Positions 6,367 to 12,341 of a DNA stretch of 14,207 bases are shown here, in pieces; position 1 is the first letter of the stretch; every line of letters starts with the position of its first letter. The notes below the pieces were generated by a model, which saw only the letters and a program-made list of their open reading frames with translations, did not search any database and was not told the DNA's origin. Made by a program: the position numbers and the translations under genes. Source of the stretch: Actinomycetes bacterium (GTDB lineage Bacteria > Actinomycetota > Acidimicrobiia > Acidimicrobiales > RAAP-2). Where the stretch lies: assembly GCA_021850345.1 (NCBI GenBank), contig JAJZMN010000054.1:1-14207 (forward strand). The letters run 5' to 3'.

Positions 6367-7050
6367 TTGGGACGCCGGATCCTGTTCATCGAAGACGACG
6401 ACCACATGCGGGGAGTCCTGTCCCTCTCGCTGCAGCAGGAGGGGTACACCGTCGTGGAGGCAAGAAGCGGCGAGGAAGGGCTGCGACGTCTCGAGGAGGG
6501 GGGCGCGGACATGGTGCTCGTCGACCTCCGCCTCCCGGACATGGACGGCTTCGAGGTCACGCGGGCGATCAGGCGCTCGACCAACGTCCCCATCGCCATG
6601 GTGACGGCCAGCAACGACACGCACGACGTCGTGGCCGGCCTGGAGGCCGGCGCTGACGACTACGTCGTGAAGCCGGTGGTCGCCAAGGAGCTCTCGGCGC
6701 GTATCCGCGCCTTGCTCCGCAGGAGCAGCACCTCGGCACCACCGGAGGCGACCGTCCAGAGGTTTGGCGACGTCGAGCTGCACCGAGAGGCCGGGGTCGT
6801 GCGTCGGGGCGGGAAGGAGGTGCCCCTCACCCTCACGCAATTCCGCGTGCTCTGCGAGCTCGCGGACACGCCCGGCTGGGTCGTATCGAGGGCACAGCTC
6901 CTCGAGCGGGTCTGGGGCTACGACTTCTTCGGCGACGACCGGCTGGTCGACTACCACATCAGCGGGCTGCGCACGAAGATCGAGCGGGACCCCTCCAACC
7001 CCGAGCTCATCGTCACGGTCCGGGGACTGGGCTACAAACTCCTCCCGTGA
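6367..7050 (+). CDS. OmpR-family response regulator (MtrA-like)
   Basis: A cytoplasmic DNA-binding response regulator of about 227 residues. The receiver domain has RRILFIEDDDHM (acidic triad), phospho-acceptor Asp53 in LVDLRLPDMDG, Thr80 in MVTAS and Lys102 in DDYVVKPV; the segment DTHDVVAGLEAGADDYVVKP is close to that of MtrA. A winged-helix domain follows (about 130-227): LTLTQFRVLCELA, VVSRAQLLERVWGYDFFGDDRLVDYHISGLRTKIERDP, ending in VRGLGYKLLP. The reading frame is open far upstream, so the start is a choice: TTG 6367 has GAGGTG 9 nt upstream, whereas GTG 6355 has a GGAG only 1 nt away. It overlaps the kinase gene by 4 bp (GTGA). A direct repeat about 125 bp upstream may be its own binding site. 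MtrA-like is my best placement, not proven orthology. Confidence 0.93.
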   Translation: MGRRILFIEDDDHMRGVLSLSLQQEGYTVVEARSGEEGLRRLEEGGADMVLVDLRLPDMDGFEVTRAIRRSTNVPIAMVTASNDTHDVVAGLEAGADDYVVKPVVAKELSARIRALLRRSSTSAPPEATVQRFGDVELHREAGVVRRGGKEVPLTLTQFRVLCELADTPGWVVSRAQLLERVWGYDFFGDDRLVDYHISGLRTKIERDPSNPELIVTVRGLGYKLLP

Positions 7051-8423
7051 GATCAGGCAGCCGGCGACGTCGGTTCGGCTTGCAGGCGCGGGTGATCGCG
7101 ACTTTCGCGCTCGGCGCAGCCCTCGTCTCCGCGGTGCTGGCCCTCAGCACCTTCTACTTCGTGCGCAAGGAGCTGATCTCGCAGCGCACGACGAGCGTGC
7201 TGCACCAGACGTTCGCCAACGCGAGGCTGGTCAAGGTGGAGCTCGGCGCGCCCTCCACCAAGATCGGCGGCGTCCTGTCGAGCGTCACCACCGCCAACGG
7301 CGTCCATTCGTTCATCTACCGGCGCGGACTGTGGTACGCGAGCTCCGCTGCCGTCAGCGGGACCAACATTCCCAAGGATCTCACCCGAACGGTCGTGCAG
7401 GGGAACGTGGCGGACCAGCGGGTCGTGCTCGACGGCGTCCCGACGCTCGTCGTCGGCGTGCCGATCCCCGCGATCGGAGTCGCGTACTTCGAGGAGCACC
7501 CGCTCACATCACTTGCGTCGACGCTCCAGGTCGTCGGCACCGTTCTCACGACGGTCGCAATTGCGACCACGATCGGCGGCGCGCTGGCAGGGTGGTTGGT
7601 GAGCCGGAGACTCGTGAGGCCGCTCGGTGAAGTGGTCAACGTGGCCACCGAGATCGCGGCCGGCACCCTGGACCGGCGGCTCCCCGACGACCCGGACCTC
7701 CAGCCCCTCGTGGCGTCGTTCAACGAGATGGTGACCGCCCTGCAGCAGCGGATCGAGCGCGACGCACGTTTCGCGTCGGACGTCACCCACGAGCTTCGCT
7801 CCCCGCTCACTGCGATCGGCGCGTCCGTCGAGCTGTTGGACTCCTACAAGTCGCGGCTCCCTGCAGGAGGAGCCAAGGCCGTCGACACGCTCCACGTGGA
7901 GGTCGACCGGTTCTCGACCATGGTGCAGGAGCTGCTGGAGATGGCCGGCATCGATGCGGGGGCCGCGGTGCTGCACTTCACCGACGTCCCCCTCGCCGAG
8001 CTCGTCGAGTTGACGGTGGACGGCTACGACCCCGCAATCCCGGTCACCATGGATCCCCAAGCCCGGAGCACGATCGTCCGGGGCGACAAGCGGCGCCTCC
8101 AGCAGGTGCTGTTGAACCTGCTCGACAACGCCGAGACACACGCCGGCGGCGCGGTCGGTGTGGCCGTCCACGCGGACGGAGACTGGGTGACCATCTCGGT
8201 CGACGATGCAGGGACGGGCATTCCCCTCGAGGAGCGTGAGCGCGTCTTCGAGAGGTTCTACCGCGGCGCTGCCTCGGGAAGGCGCGGCGACACCGGCGGG
8301 TCGGGCCTCGGGCTGGCACTCGTCGCGGAGCACGTCCGCGCGCACGGGGGGCAGGTGCGAATCGGCGACAGCCCTGCTGGAGGGGCGCGGTTCAGCGTCG
8401 TTCTCCCCGTGGAGCACGAGTGA
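7047..8423 (+). CDS. Sensor histidine kinase with HAMP domain (MtrB-like)
   Basis: A 458-residue membrane kinase and the partner of the response regulator before it, which it overlaps by 4 bp (GTG start at 7047 within GTGA). Layout: basic N-terminus, membrane helix 1 (about 15-38), extracytoplasmic sensor domain of about 120 residues (41-158), membrane helix 2 (about 160-185), HAMP (186-238, RPLGEVVNVATEIAAGTLDRR), HisKA with phospho-acceptor His248 in FASDVTHELRSPLTAI, then the ATP-binding domain: N box NLLDNAETHA (357-366), G1 box DDAGTGIP (386-393), F box FERFYRG (401-407), G2 box GGSGLGLAL (417-425). All catalytic motifs are intact, so it should be active. The ligand is unknown; the sensor domain shows no family I recognise. 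The end of the gene is part of a small duplication. Confidence 0.95.
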   Translation: MRSGSRRRRFGLQARVIATFALGAALVSAVLALSTFYFVRKELISQRTTSVLHQTFANARLVKVELGAPSTKIGGVLSSVTTANGVHSFIYRRGLWYASSAAVSGTNIPKDLTRTVVQGNVADQRVVLDGVPTLVVGVPIPAIGVAYFEEHPLTSLASTLQVVGTVLTTVAIATTIGGALAGWLVSRRLVRPLGEVVNVATEIAAGTLDRRLPDDPDLQPLVASFNEMVTALQQRIERDARFASDVTHELRSPLTAIGASVELLDSYKSRLPAGGAKAVDTLHVEVDRFSTMVQELLEMAGIDAGAAVLHFTDVPLAELVELTVDGYDPAIPVTMDPQARSTIVRGDKRRLQQVLLNLLDNAETHAGGAVGVAVHADGDWVTISVDDAGTGIPLEERERVFERFYRGAASGRRGDTGGSGLGLALVAEHVRAHGGQVRIGDSPAGGARFSVVLPVEHE

Positions 8424-8451
8424 TCTCGGTGGAGCGCGAGTGACCATCTCG
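8409..8451 (+). repeat. Tandem duplication across the kinase stop / lipoprotein start
   Basis: Copy 1 at 8409-8428 (GTGGAGCACGAGTGATCTCG) and copy 2 at 8429-8451, which differs by one base and a 3-base CCA insertion. Copy 1 holds the kinase stop; copy 2 supplies the GTGGAG ribosome-binding site and the GTG start (8440) of the lipoprotein gene. A further GTG follows at 8452. The ancestral junction was probably a direct stop/start overlap. Confidence 0.7.
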
Positions 8452-9042
8452 GTGAAGCGCCTCTTGTCGCGTCGTCGAGCGGTGGCTCCCTCGTGCGTGG
8501 CCGTCTTCGCGCTCGTCCTCTCGGCGTGCGGGCTCGGCGTCAACGCCTCGCCCAACCTGGTGAGCCCGAAGCAGGTGCCCTTCGGCTTGCTCCGCCCGTC
8601 GGCGCCGACGACGACGCCGGCACGTCCGGGCCAGTACGTGACGATCTATTTGGACGGCCCCCAGCGTCTCGTCGCGGTGAGCAGGGAGATCCCTACTCCC
8701 ATCTCCATCGCGGGAGTGCTGCTCGCCCTGGGCGAGGGGCCGACGTCGGTCGAGGCCTCCGAAGGGCTGCAGAGCCCCGTCTCCACGGCGGCACCGCTCA
8801 CGCTCTGGCGTATCCGCACAACAACGGTCACGGTCAACGTGGCCGGGAGCTTCACGAAGCTCACGGGGGAGGACCAGGCGTTGGCGATGGCACAGCTCGT
8901 CTACACGCTGACCGTTCTCCCGGGCATCACCGGGGTCTCGATCCGCATCCACGGGAAGAAGGCGAAGGTGCCGACGGCGAAAGGGACACTGAGCCGTGGT
9001 CCGCTCGACCGAGCGGACTACGCGACAGTCGCGCCGATCTGA
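8440..9042 (+). CDS. GerMN-domain lipoprotein (LpqB-like N-terminal module only)
   Basis: A 200-residue predicted lipoprotein: basic start (VKRLLSRRR), hydrophobic core and a lipobox LSAC with the lipidated Cys at residue 30, then a short flexible Thr/Pro-rich linker and a GerMN-type domain (about 65-190): YVTIYLDGPQRLVAVSR, ISIAGVLLALGEGPTSVEA, TVTVNVAGSFTKL, QALAMAQLVYTLTVLPGITGVSIRIHGK. GerMN domains occur in spore-germination GerM and in LpqB, the lipoprotein encoded after mtrAB in actinobacteria. Here it follows the kinase by 16 nt, so the operon order RR-HK-lipoprotein matches mtrA-mtrB-lpqB, but the lipoprotein lacks the large beta-propeller part of LpqB. It may modulate the kinase from outside (inference). 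GTG 8440 is preferred (GGTGGAG upstream); GTG 8452 is possible. Confidence 0.85.
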   Translation: MTISVKRLLSRRRAVAPSCVAVFALVLSACGLGVNASPNLVSPKQVPFGLLRPSAPTTTPARPGQYVTIYLDGPQRLVAVSREIPTPISIAGVLLALGEGPTSVEASEGLQSPVSTAAPLTLWRIRTTTVTVNVAGSFTKLTGEDQALAMAQLVYTLTVLPGITGVSIRIHGKKAKVPTAKGTLSRGPLDRADYATVAPI

Positions 9043-9063
9043 GAGCTCCGCGACCCTGAGCGA

Positions 9064-9486
9064 TCAGACGGCGTCGGGATCCCTGGCCTCGGCGTCTCGC
9101 ACGCGCCTCACCATCAACTCGAGGAGCGCCCACATGGTCTCGGGGTGCGAGATGGCGAAGGGGCGGAAGACCGGCTGGGTCAGCATCAGGCAACGAAGCT
9201 CGGAGTCCGCCGTGACCGTGGCAGAACGCGGGGAGCGATCGATCAGCCCCATCTCGCCGAAGAAGTCACCTTCCTTGAGCGTCCGCACCGGCTTGTTTCG
9301 GACCGAGACCGTCGCCTCCCCTTCGGCGATCACCGTGAAGATGGTGCCGAATTCCTCCTCCTCGGTGAGCACCGTCCCTGCGGGGAACGTGCGGTCGTGG
9401 ACTTCCTTGGCGAGCTTGTCCAGCTCCCGCTTCGAGAGCATCGAGAACAGCGGCACTTTCGCGAGCACTTCGGATGGGGTCGGCAT
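9064..9486 (-). CDS. Stand-alone cyclic-nucleotide-binding domain protein
   Basis: A 140-residue cytoplasmic protein made of one Crp-type cNMP-binding domain. It shows LAKVPLFSMLSKRELDKLAKEV at the start, the jelly-roll strands (FPAGTVLTEEEEFGTIFTVIAEGEATVSV) and the phosphate-binding cassette FFGEMGLIDRSPRSATVTA (75-93), with Glu78 and Arg87 at the ribose- and phosphate-binding positions, followed by a short C-terminal helix. There is no DNA-binding or enzymatic domain. Ligand binding looks possible because the key Glu and Arg are kept. Such single-domain proteins often act as sensors through partner proteins; the partner is unknown. It is convergent with the lipoprotein gene (21 bp between stops), with no clear terminator. 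The ATG has no close Shine-Dalgarno; a GGAGG lies 16 nt upstream. Confidence 0.9.
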   Translation of the reverse strand: MPTPSEVLAKVPLFSMLSKRELDKLAKEVHDRTFPAGTVLTEEEEFGTIFTVIAEGEATVSVRNKPVRTLKEGDFFGEMGLIDRSPRSATVTADSELRCLMLTQPVFRPFAISHPETMWALLELMVRRVRDAEARDPDAV

Positions 9487-9519
9487 GGGACGAGATGGTA
9501 CGCCTCCACCACCTTCGGA

Positions 9520-9534
9520 GGCGGACTCTCCGCC
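9520..9534 (-). terminator. Small hairpin between the propeller and cNMP-binding genes
   Basis: GGCGGA-CTC-TCCGCC is a perfect 6-bp stem with a 3-nt loop, 10 nt past the stop of the propeller gene on the minus strand. It lacks a T-tract, so it is at best a weak terminator or an mRNA-stabilising stem. Confidence 0.3.
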
Positions 9535-9544
9535 CCGGACCGGA

Positions 9545-10441
9545 TCAGTCGAACCGAAGGACGCGCACGTGGCCGACCCGCTCGGTCACCATCTGGAAGG
9601 ACTCGCCGCCATCGGCGGAGCGCCAGACCTGGCCGTCGCGCGTTCCCACCGCCACCTCGCCCCGTCGAGCGGCGAGGCAACCGGTGTCCAGGTTGTAGGG
9701 GAACGACTCGGGCAGCCCGCCTGCACAAGGCTGCAGCCTCTCGCCCAGGACGCACTTGTAGAGGCGTCCATCGCGGGTGGAGGGTCCGGTCGACGCGGTC
9801 ACGTAGGCGGTGTCGCCATCGACGGCGGCCGCTCGGCAGTAGGGCGCATGCAACCCCTCGGTCGTCCACCTCCACGTCCGGCCGTCGTCGAGGCTCCACC
9901 CGAACCCCCGCGCCGCCGCCGCCACCACGACGCCGGCACTCCCGGAGACGACCTCGTGGACGTCGTCTGCGGGGGGAACGACACCGGTCCACGTCTCGCC
10001 GTCATCGGTCGAGCACCAGACTCCACCGACATGCACGTTGACGAGCCACGTGCCTGTCTGCGTCACCGCGATGGACCGGAGATCGGGCGTCTCGCCCGCC
10101 GGGTTCTCCCATGTGGCCCGCCCGGGGACGTGGTCGAAGGAGGCCACCGGCGAGAGGGTGCCCACGGTCAGGCTCAACTCGGCGAGCCGCGCGCCGTCGA
10201 GCCCCACGAGCAACCCGCCGTCGACCGCGCCAAGGCTCTGCGCCGACGACGGCCCGACGGATGCCACCGGCACGACCTCGTACGACTCGAGCTTCACGAT
10301 CCGATCGCCGTCGACCAGCGCGAACACCCCCGCTGACCCCCCCTCGGCGCCCACCGCGATCGCGCCGACCGACACGTCCTGCGCGAGCGTGAACTGCCGG
10401 TCGAGATCCTCGAGGTGATCGGTGGTACCCAGGAGCAGCAT
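9545..10441 (-). CDS. Asp-box (BNR/sortilin-like) beta-propeller protein, probably cytoplasmic
   Basis: A 298-residue protein of repeating beta-strands with three Asp-box motifs S-x-D-x-G-x-(T/S)-(W/F): STDDGETW (144-151), SLDDGRTW (183-190) and SADGGESF (275-282). Blades are also suggested by recurring turns such as GVWCS, GFGWS and GQVWRS, in which the strand leads into the Asp box. No catalytic residues of sialidases are visible; the closest known architecture is the VPS10/sortilin-type or photosystem assembly factor-type propeller, usually a binding scaffold. There is no signal peptide or membrane helix, which is unusual because most bacterial proteins of this type are exported. The ATG start has AGGAAGGT 4 nt upstream. 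It is divergent from the methyltransferase gene across 52 bp. Its function is unknown. Confidence 0.8.
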   Translation of the reverse strand: MLLLGTTDHLEDLDRQFTLAQDVSVGAIAVGAEGGSAGVFALVDGDRIVKLESYEVVPVASVGPSSAQSLGAVDGGLLVGLDGARLAELSLTVGTLSPVASFDHVPGRATWENPAGETPDLRSIAVTQTGTWLVNVHVGGVWCSTDDGETWTGVVPPADDVHEVVSGSAGVVVAAAARGFGWSLDDGRTWRWTTEGLHAPYCRAAAVDGDTAYVTASTGPSTRDGRLYKCVLGERLQPCAGGLPESFPYNLDTGCLAARRGEVAVGTRDGQVWRSADGGESFQMVTERVGHVRVLRFD

Positions 10442-10493
10442 GCCACCTTCCTATACCACTGCCTCACCGATTGCAGCGTGCCACGATGGGCGC

Positions 10494-11180
10494 GTGTCAC
10501 CCGAGAGCCAGCTCGAGCGTGCGACGCGACGCTCCCGGCGGCTGCTCTTCGACCGTGTCGCAGCGCTCTACGACACCGCCCGTCCGGCGTGCACAGACGA
10601 CGTCGTGGACCATCTCCTCGCCGTGGCTGGACTCACGGCAGCGAGCCGGGTCCTCGAGGTGGGGTGCGGCACGGGACAGCTCACCGAGCGCCTCGCCGCA
10701 CGCGGCGTCCAGCTCACCGCCATCGACATCGGCGCCGGCATGGTCGCGGCTGCCCGTCGACGCGTCGCGAGCTGTGGTTCCGTCGACCTCCGAGTGACCT
10801 CCTACGAAGAACTGGTTGCCGAGGACGGCACCTTCGATCTCATCGTCTCCGCCGACGCCTTCCACTGGGTTCTCCAGCGGCTCTGGCGGAGCGACGACGG
10901 CGGCGCATGGCTGCGCGACCCGAGACCCACGGTTGCCGAGGCTCTCGGCTGGTCCGAGGACTTCGCGATCCCCAGCGAGGTCTCCTACCGCAGGCGCCTC
11001 ACCATGTCCCCTTCCACCGTTCTCGACCTCGAGAACACCCGTGCAACTTCGCTCAGCTGGAGCGACGGCGAGCGGCGTGCGTTCATCGAGGCGCTCACTG
11101 CGCAACTCCCCGCCGGACGGGTCCACCTGACCCAGGTGGCAACCGTCGCGATGGCCCAGGTGGTCCGCCCAGAGCCGTGA
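10494..11180 (+). CDS. Class I SAM-dependent methyltransferase, apparently missing a core segment
   Basis: A 228-residue protein with a clear Methyltransf_11/25-type N-terminal half: RRSRRLLFDRVAALYDTARP, motif I VLEVGCGTGQLTERLA (53-68), acidic Asp78 in LTAIDIG after strand 2, and FDLIVSADAFHWV (114-126). In this family the HWV motif is normally followed by a helix and the LRPGG(W/A)L strand, then an insert; here the chain passes straight into LQRLWRSDDGGAWL and the C-terminal region (TVLDLENTRATSLSW...VHLTQVATVAMAQVVRP). That is about 30-60 residues short. Activity is therefore uncertain. The start is GTG 10494; an open extension to 10422 would overlap the divergent propeller gene. The Shine-Dalgarno is weak. 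The small molecule or macromolecule it methylates cannot be inferred. Confidence 0.82.
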   Translation: MSPESQLERATRRSRRLLFDRVAALYDTARPACTDDVVDHLLAVAGLTAASRVLEVGCGTGQLTERLAARGVQLTAIDIGAGMVAAARRRVASCGSVDLRVTSYEELVAEDGTFDLIVSADAFHWVLQRLWRSDDGGAWLRDPRPTVAEALGWSEDFAIPSEVSYRRRLTMSPSTVLDLENTRATSLSWSDGERRAFIEALTAQLPAGRVHLTQVATVAMAQVVRPEP

Positions 11181-11190
11181 CCTTCGGCCC

Positions 11191-11196
11191 TATAAC
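11191..11196 (+). promoter_or_regulatory. Candidate -10 hexamer TATAAC upstream of the SRPBCC gene
   Basis: TATAAC stands out in GC-rich DNA just after the methyltransferase stop. A transcript starting about 7 nt later would have only a 12-nt leader to ATG 11216. No good -35 lies at the right distance, so the call rests on the -10 alone. Confidence 0.3.
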
Positions 11197-11215
11197 GCTT
11201 GGGCAACGACCGGGC

Positions 11216-11713
11216 ATGCTCGCACGTATGGTAAAGGCGGCCCCGCGGCCACCGGCGATCTTCCTCCGTGACTCGGTCGAGGTGGACGGATGGAGCTACC
11301 AGGTCGAACGGCAGATCTGCGGCAACGAGCTCCGGCTCCTTCCACTGGCCGGAGCGTCCGTGGCCTCGGGAGAGGCGATGCTCGTGACGATCGGGCGTGC
11401 GTTCGGAGAACGCGTGCTCGGCATCCCCGCAAACGTCCGCTTGGGCCCGTGCTGGACAAGGGACGGGAGCGTCGCCATCCCCATCCGATGGGATGCGGCG
11501 GTGCTCGAGTCCGTCTTCCCGGTCCTCGACGGCACGCTCATTGTCACGCCATTGGGCGGGAGCCGATGCCGGCTAGGGATCGAGGCCTCCTACCGACCAC
11601 CGCTCGACCGTGTCGGCGCGCTCGTCGACCGGGTCGTGCTTCATCGAGTTGCCGAGCGGACGGTGCATGATTTCTTGAAGCGCCTCGCCGCCGCTTTGAC
11701 TGACGACTCGTAG
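11216..11713 (+). CDS. SRPBCC-like (START/Bet v 1 fold) hypothetical protein
   Basis: A soluble protein of about 165 residues. The pattern is that of an SRPBCC hydrophobic-ligand-binding fold: an early strand (DGWSYQVERQI), alternating strands in the centre (EAMLVTIGRAFG, GSVAIPIRWDA), paired strands (VLDGTLIVTPLGGSRCRLGIEASYRPPL), and a long C-terminal helix (VGALVDRVVLHRVAERTVHDFLKRLAAAL). No catalytic residues are known for this type; ligand or lipid handling is the usual guess. Three starts are possible: GTG 11177, which would overlap the methyltransferase stop by GTGA, ATG 11216 and ATG 11228; none has a good Shine-Dalgarno. It is the first of a same-strand run leading to the CtpI-like ATPase. 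The family call rests on general pattern, not on a diagnostic motif. Confidence 0.6.
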   Translation: MLARMVKAAPRPPAIFLRDSVEVDGWSYQVERQICGNELRLLPLAGASVASGEAMLVTIGRAFGERVLGIPANVRLGPCWTRDGSVAIPIRWDAAVLESVFPVLDGTLIVTPLGGSRCRLGIEASYRPPLDRVGALVDRVVLHRVAERTVHDFLKRLAAALTDDS

Positions 11714-11775
11714 CCCCGCTGTCGTCGATGCGGCCGACGAGGACTCGCCCCAACCCGGAGGTAGAGTCGAGAGCC

Positions 11776-12000
11776 ATGGCGACTGGCGATCGTGGAGGGG
11801 TGAGGAAGCTGCATTCCCCGACCGAGCATGCTCGCAGCGATTACGTCGTGCCCGTAGTCCACGTCCATCTGTCAGAGCCCGTCGTGAAGCTCGGCTTCTA
11901 CGGCGGCCTCGCGGGAGCAGTCGCTCTGGGCACCATCGACCTGCCCGTGGCCGTACTTCTCGGGGTGGGCGTGGCGATCGCCCGGCATCGTCGCGCTTGA
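11776..12000 (+). CDS. Small membrane protein (74 aa), unknown function
   Basis: A 74-residue protein with a hydrophilic N-terminus (MATGDRGGVRKLHSPTEHAR), a conserved-looking VVPVVHVHLSEPVVKLGFYGG segment with a His-x-His pair, and a hydrophobic C-terminal part (GGLAGAVALGTIDLPVAVLLGVGVAIA, about 43-69) that could form one helix or a hairpin, ending in basic ARHRRA. The ATG has GGAGGTAGAG about 10-13 nt upstream; an in-frame ATG at 11728 would add 16 residues but overlaps little of interest. The gene lies 62 bp after the SRPBCC gene and upstream of the ATPase, so it may work with the transporter; the HVH motif could bind metal (speculative). I do not recognise a named family. Confidence 0.7.
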   Translation: MATGDRGGVRKLHSPTEHARSDYVVPVVHVHLSEPVVKLGFYGGLAGAVALGTIDLPVAVLLGVGVAIARHRRA

Positions 12001-12054
12001 GCAGAAGCTCTTCCTGCACATGCGCGAGGGCGACTCTGTCTCCTGTTAGGTGAG

Positions 12055-12099
12055 AAGTGGTCACAGAGAGTTCACCCGCTTGCCACGTAGCGACCACTT
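12055..12099. repeat. Inverted repeat AAGTGGTC / GACCACTT
   Basis: Perfect 8-bp arms (12055-12062 and 12092-12099) separated by 29 nt in the 166-bp gap between the 74-aa membrane protein gene and the 43-aa micro-ORF. It may be a regulator site or a weak stem. Apart from this I see no gene in 12001-12166. Confidence 0.3.
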
Positions 12100-12166
12100 G
12101 GAGTTCAAGTCGCTCTGTCAACATCGGCCACACCAGTCACGCATTGCCGAAGGCGGAGGTGTGGGG

Positions 12167-12298
12167 ATGGAAGTGCTCGTGGAGGCGCTGGCCGCGGAGT
12201 TGCTCGCCATCTTGGTCCGATTGGCGTGGGTACGCCTGCTGGCCTGGATCCGGGAGGCAGATGCCCGGAGCCATCTCGTGCTCCGCTCAACCGCCTAA
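12167..12298 (+). CDS. 43-residue hydrophobic micro-ORF immediately upstream of the CtpI-like ATPase
   Basis: ATG 12167 is preceded by a perfect GGAGGTG Shine-Dalgarno (12155-12161) at 5-nt spacing, the best ribosome-binding site in this part of the window, and the frame closes at TAA 12296-12298. The predicted peptide has one strongly hydrophobic, partly amphipathic helix (EALAAELLAILVRLAWVRLL, about 6-25) followed by a polar tail (WIREADARSHLVLRSTA). It ends 42 bp before the GTG of the P-type ATPase gene. It could be a single-pass micropeptide or a peripheral membrane peptide that regulates or stabilises the ATPase, or a leader peptide whose translation controls ATPase expression. No family is recognised. 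The reading frame is open further upstream (to 12050), but codons there look non-coding. Confidence 0.6.
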   Translation: MEVLVEALAAELLAILVRLAWVRLLAWIREADARSHLVLRSTA

Positions 12299-12318
12299 CT
12301 CGAGGCGCCTTCGCCGCA

Positions 12319-12341
12319 CCGACCCGAAGCTTTCGGGTCGG
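12319..12341. promoter_or_regulatory. Perfect 10-bp palindrome abutting the ATPase start codon
   Basis: CCGACCCGAA-GCT-TTCGGGTCGG: perfect arms with a 3-nt centre. The last G of the right arm is the first base of the GTG start of the CtpI-like gene. In DNA it would make a good operator for a dimeric (for example metal-responsive) repressor. In RNA it would form a stable stem over the place where a Shine-Dalgarno should be. No T-tract follows, so a simple terminator for the micro-ORF is less likely. Confidence 0.6.

Noticed and set aside
7509..8555. 348-codon minus-strand open frame over the kinase gene
   Set aside because: Shadow of the histidine kinase, whose H, N, G1, F and G2 boxes are all present on the plus strand.
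8440..10441. A split LpqB: GerMN lipoprotein plus the nearby propeller as two halves of one ancestral gene
   Set aside because: The propeller is on the opposite strand, has no export signal, shows Asp boxes rather than the LpqB propeller pattern, and is separated by an unrelated gene.
11999..12010. GAGC-AGAA-GCTC hairpin at the stop of the 74-aa membrane protein gene
   Set aside because: The 4-bp stem without a T-tract is too weak to call a terminator.
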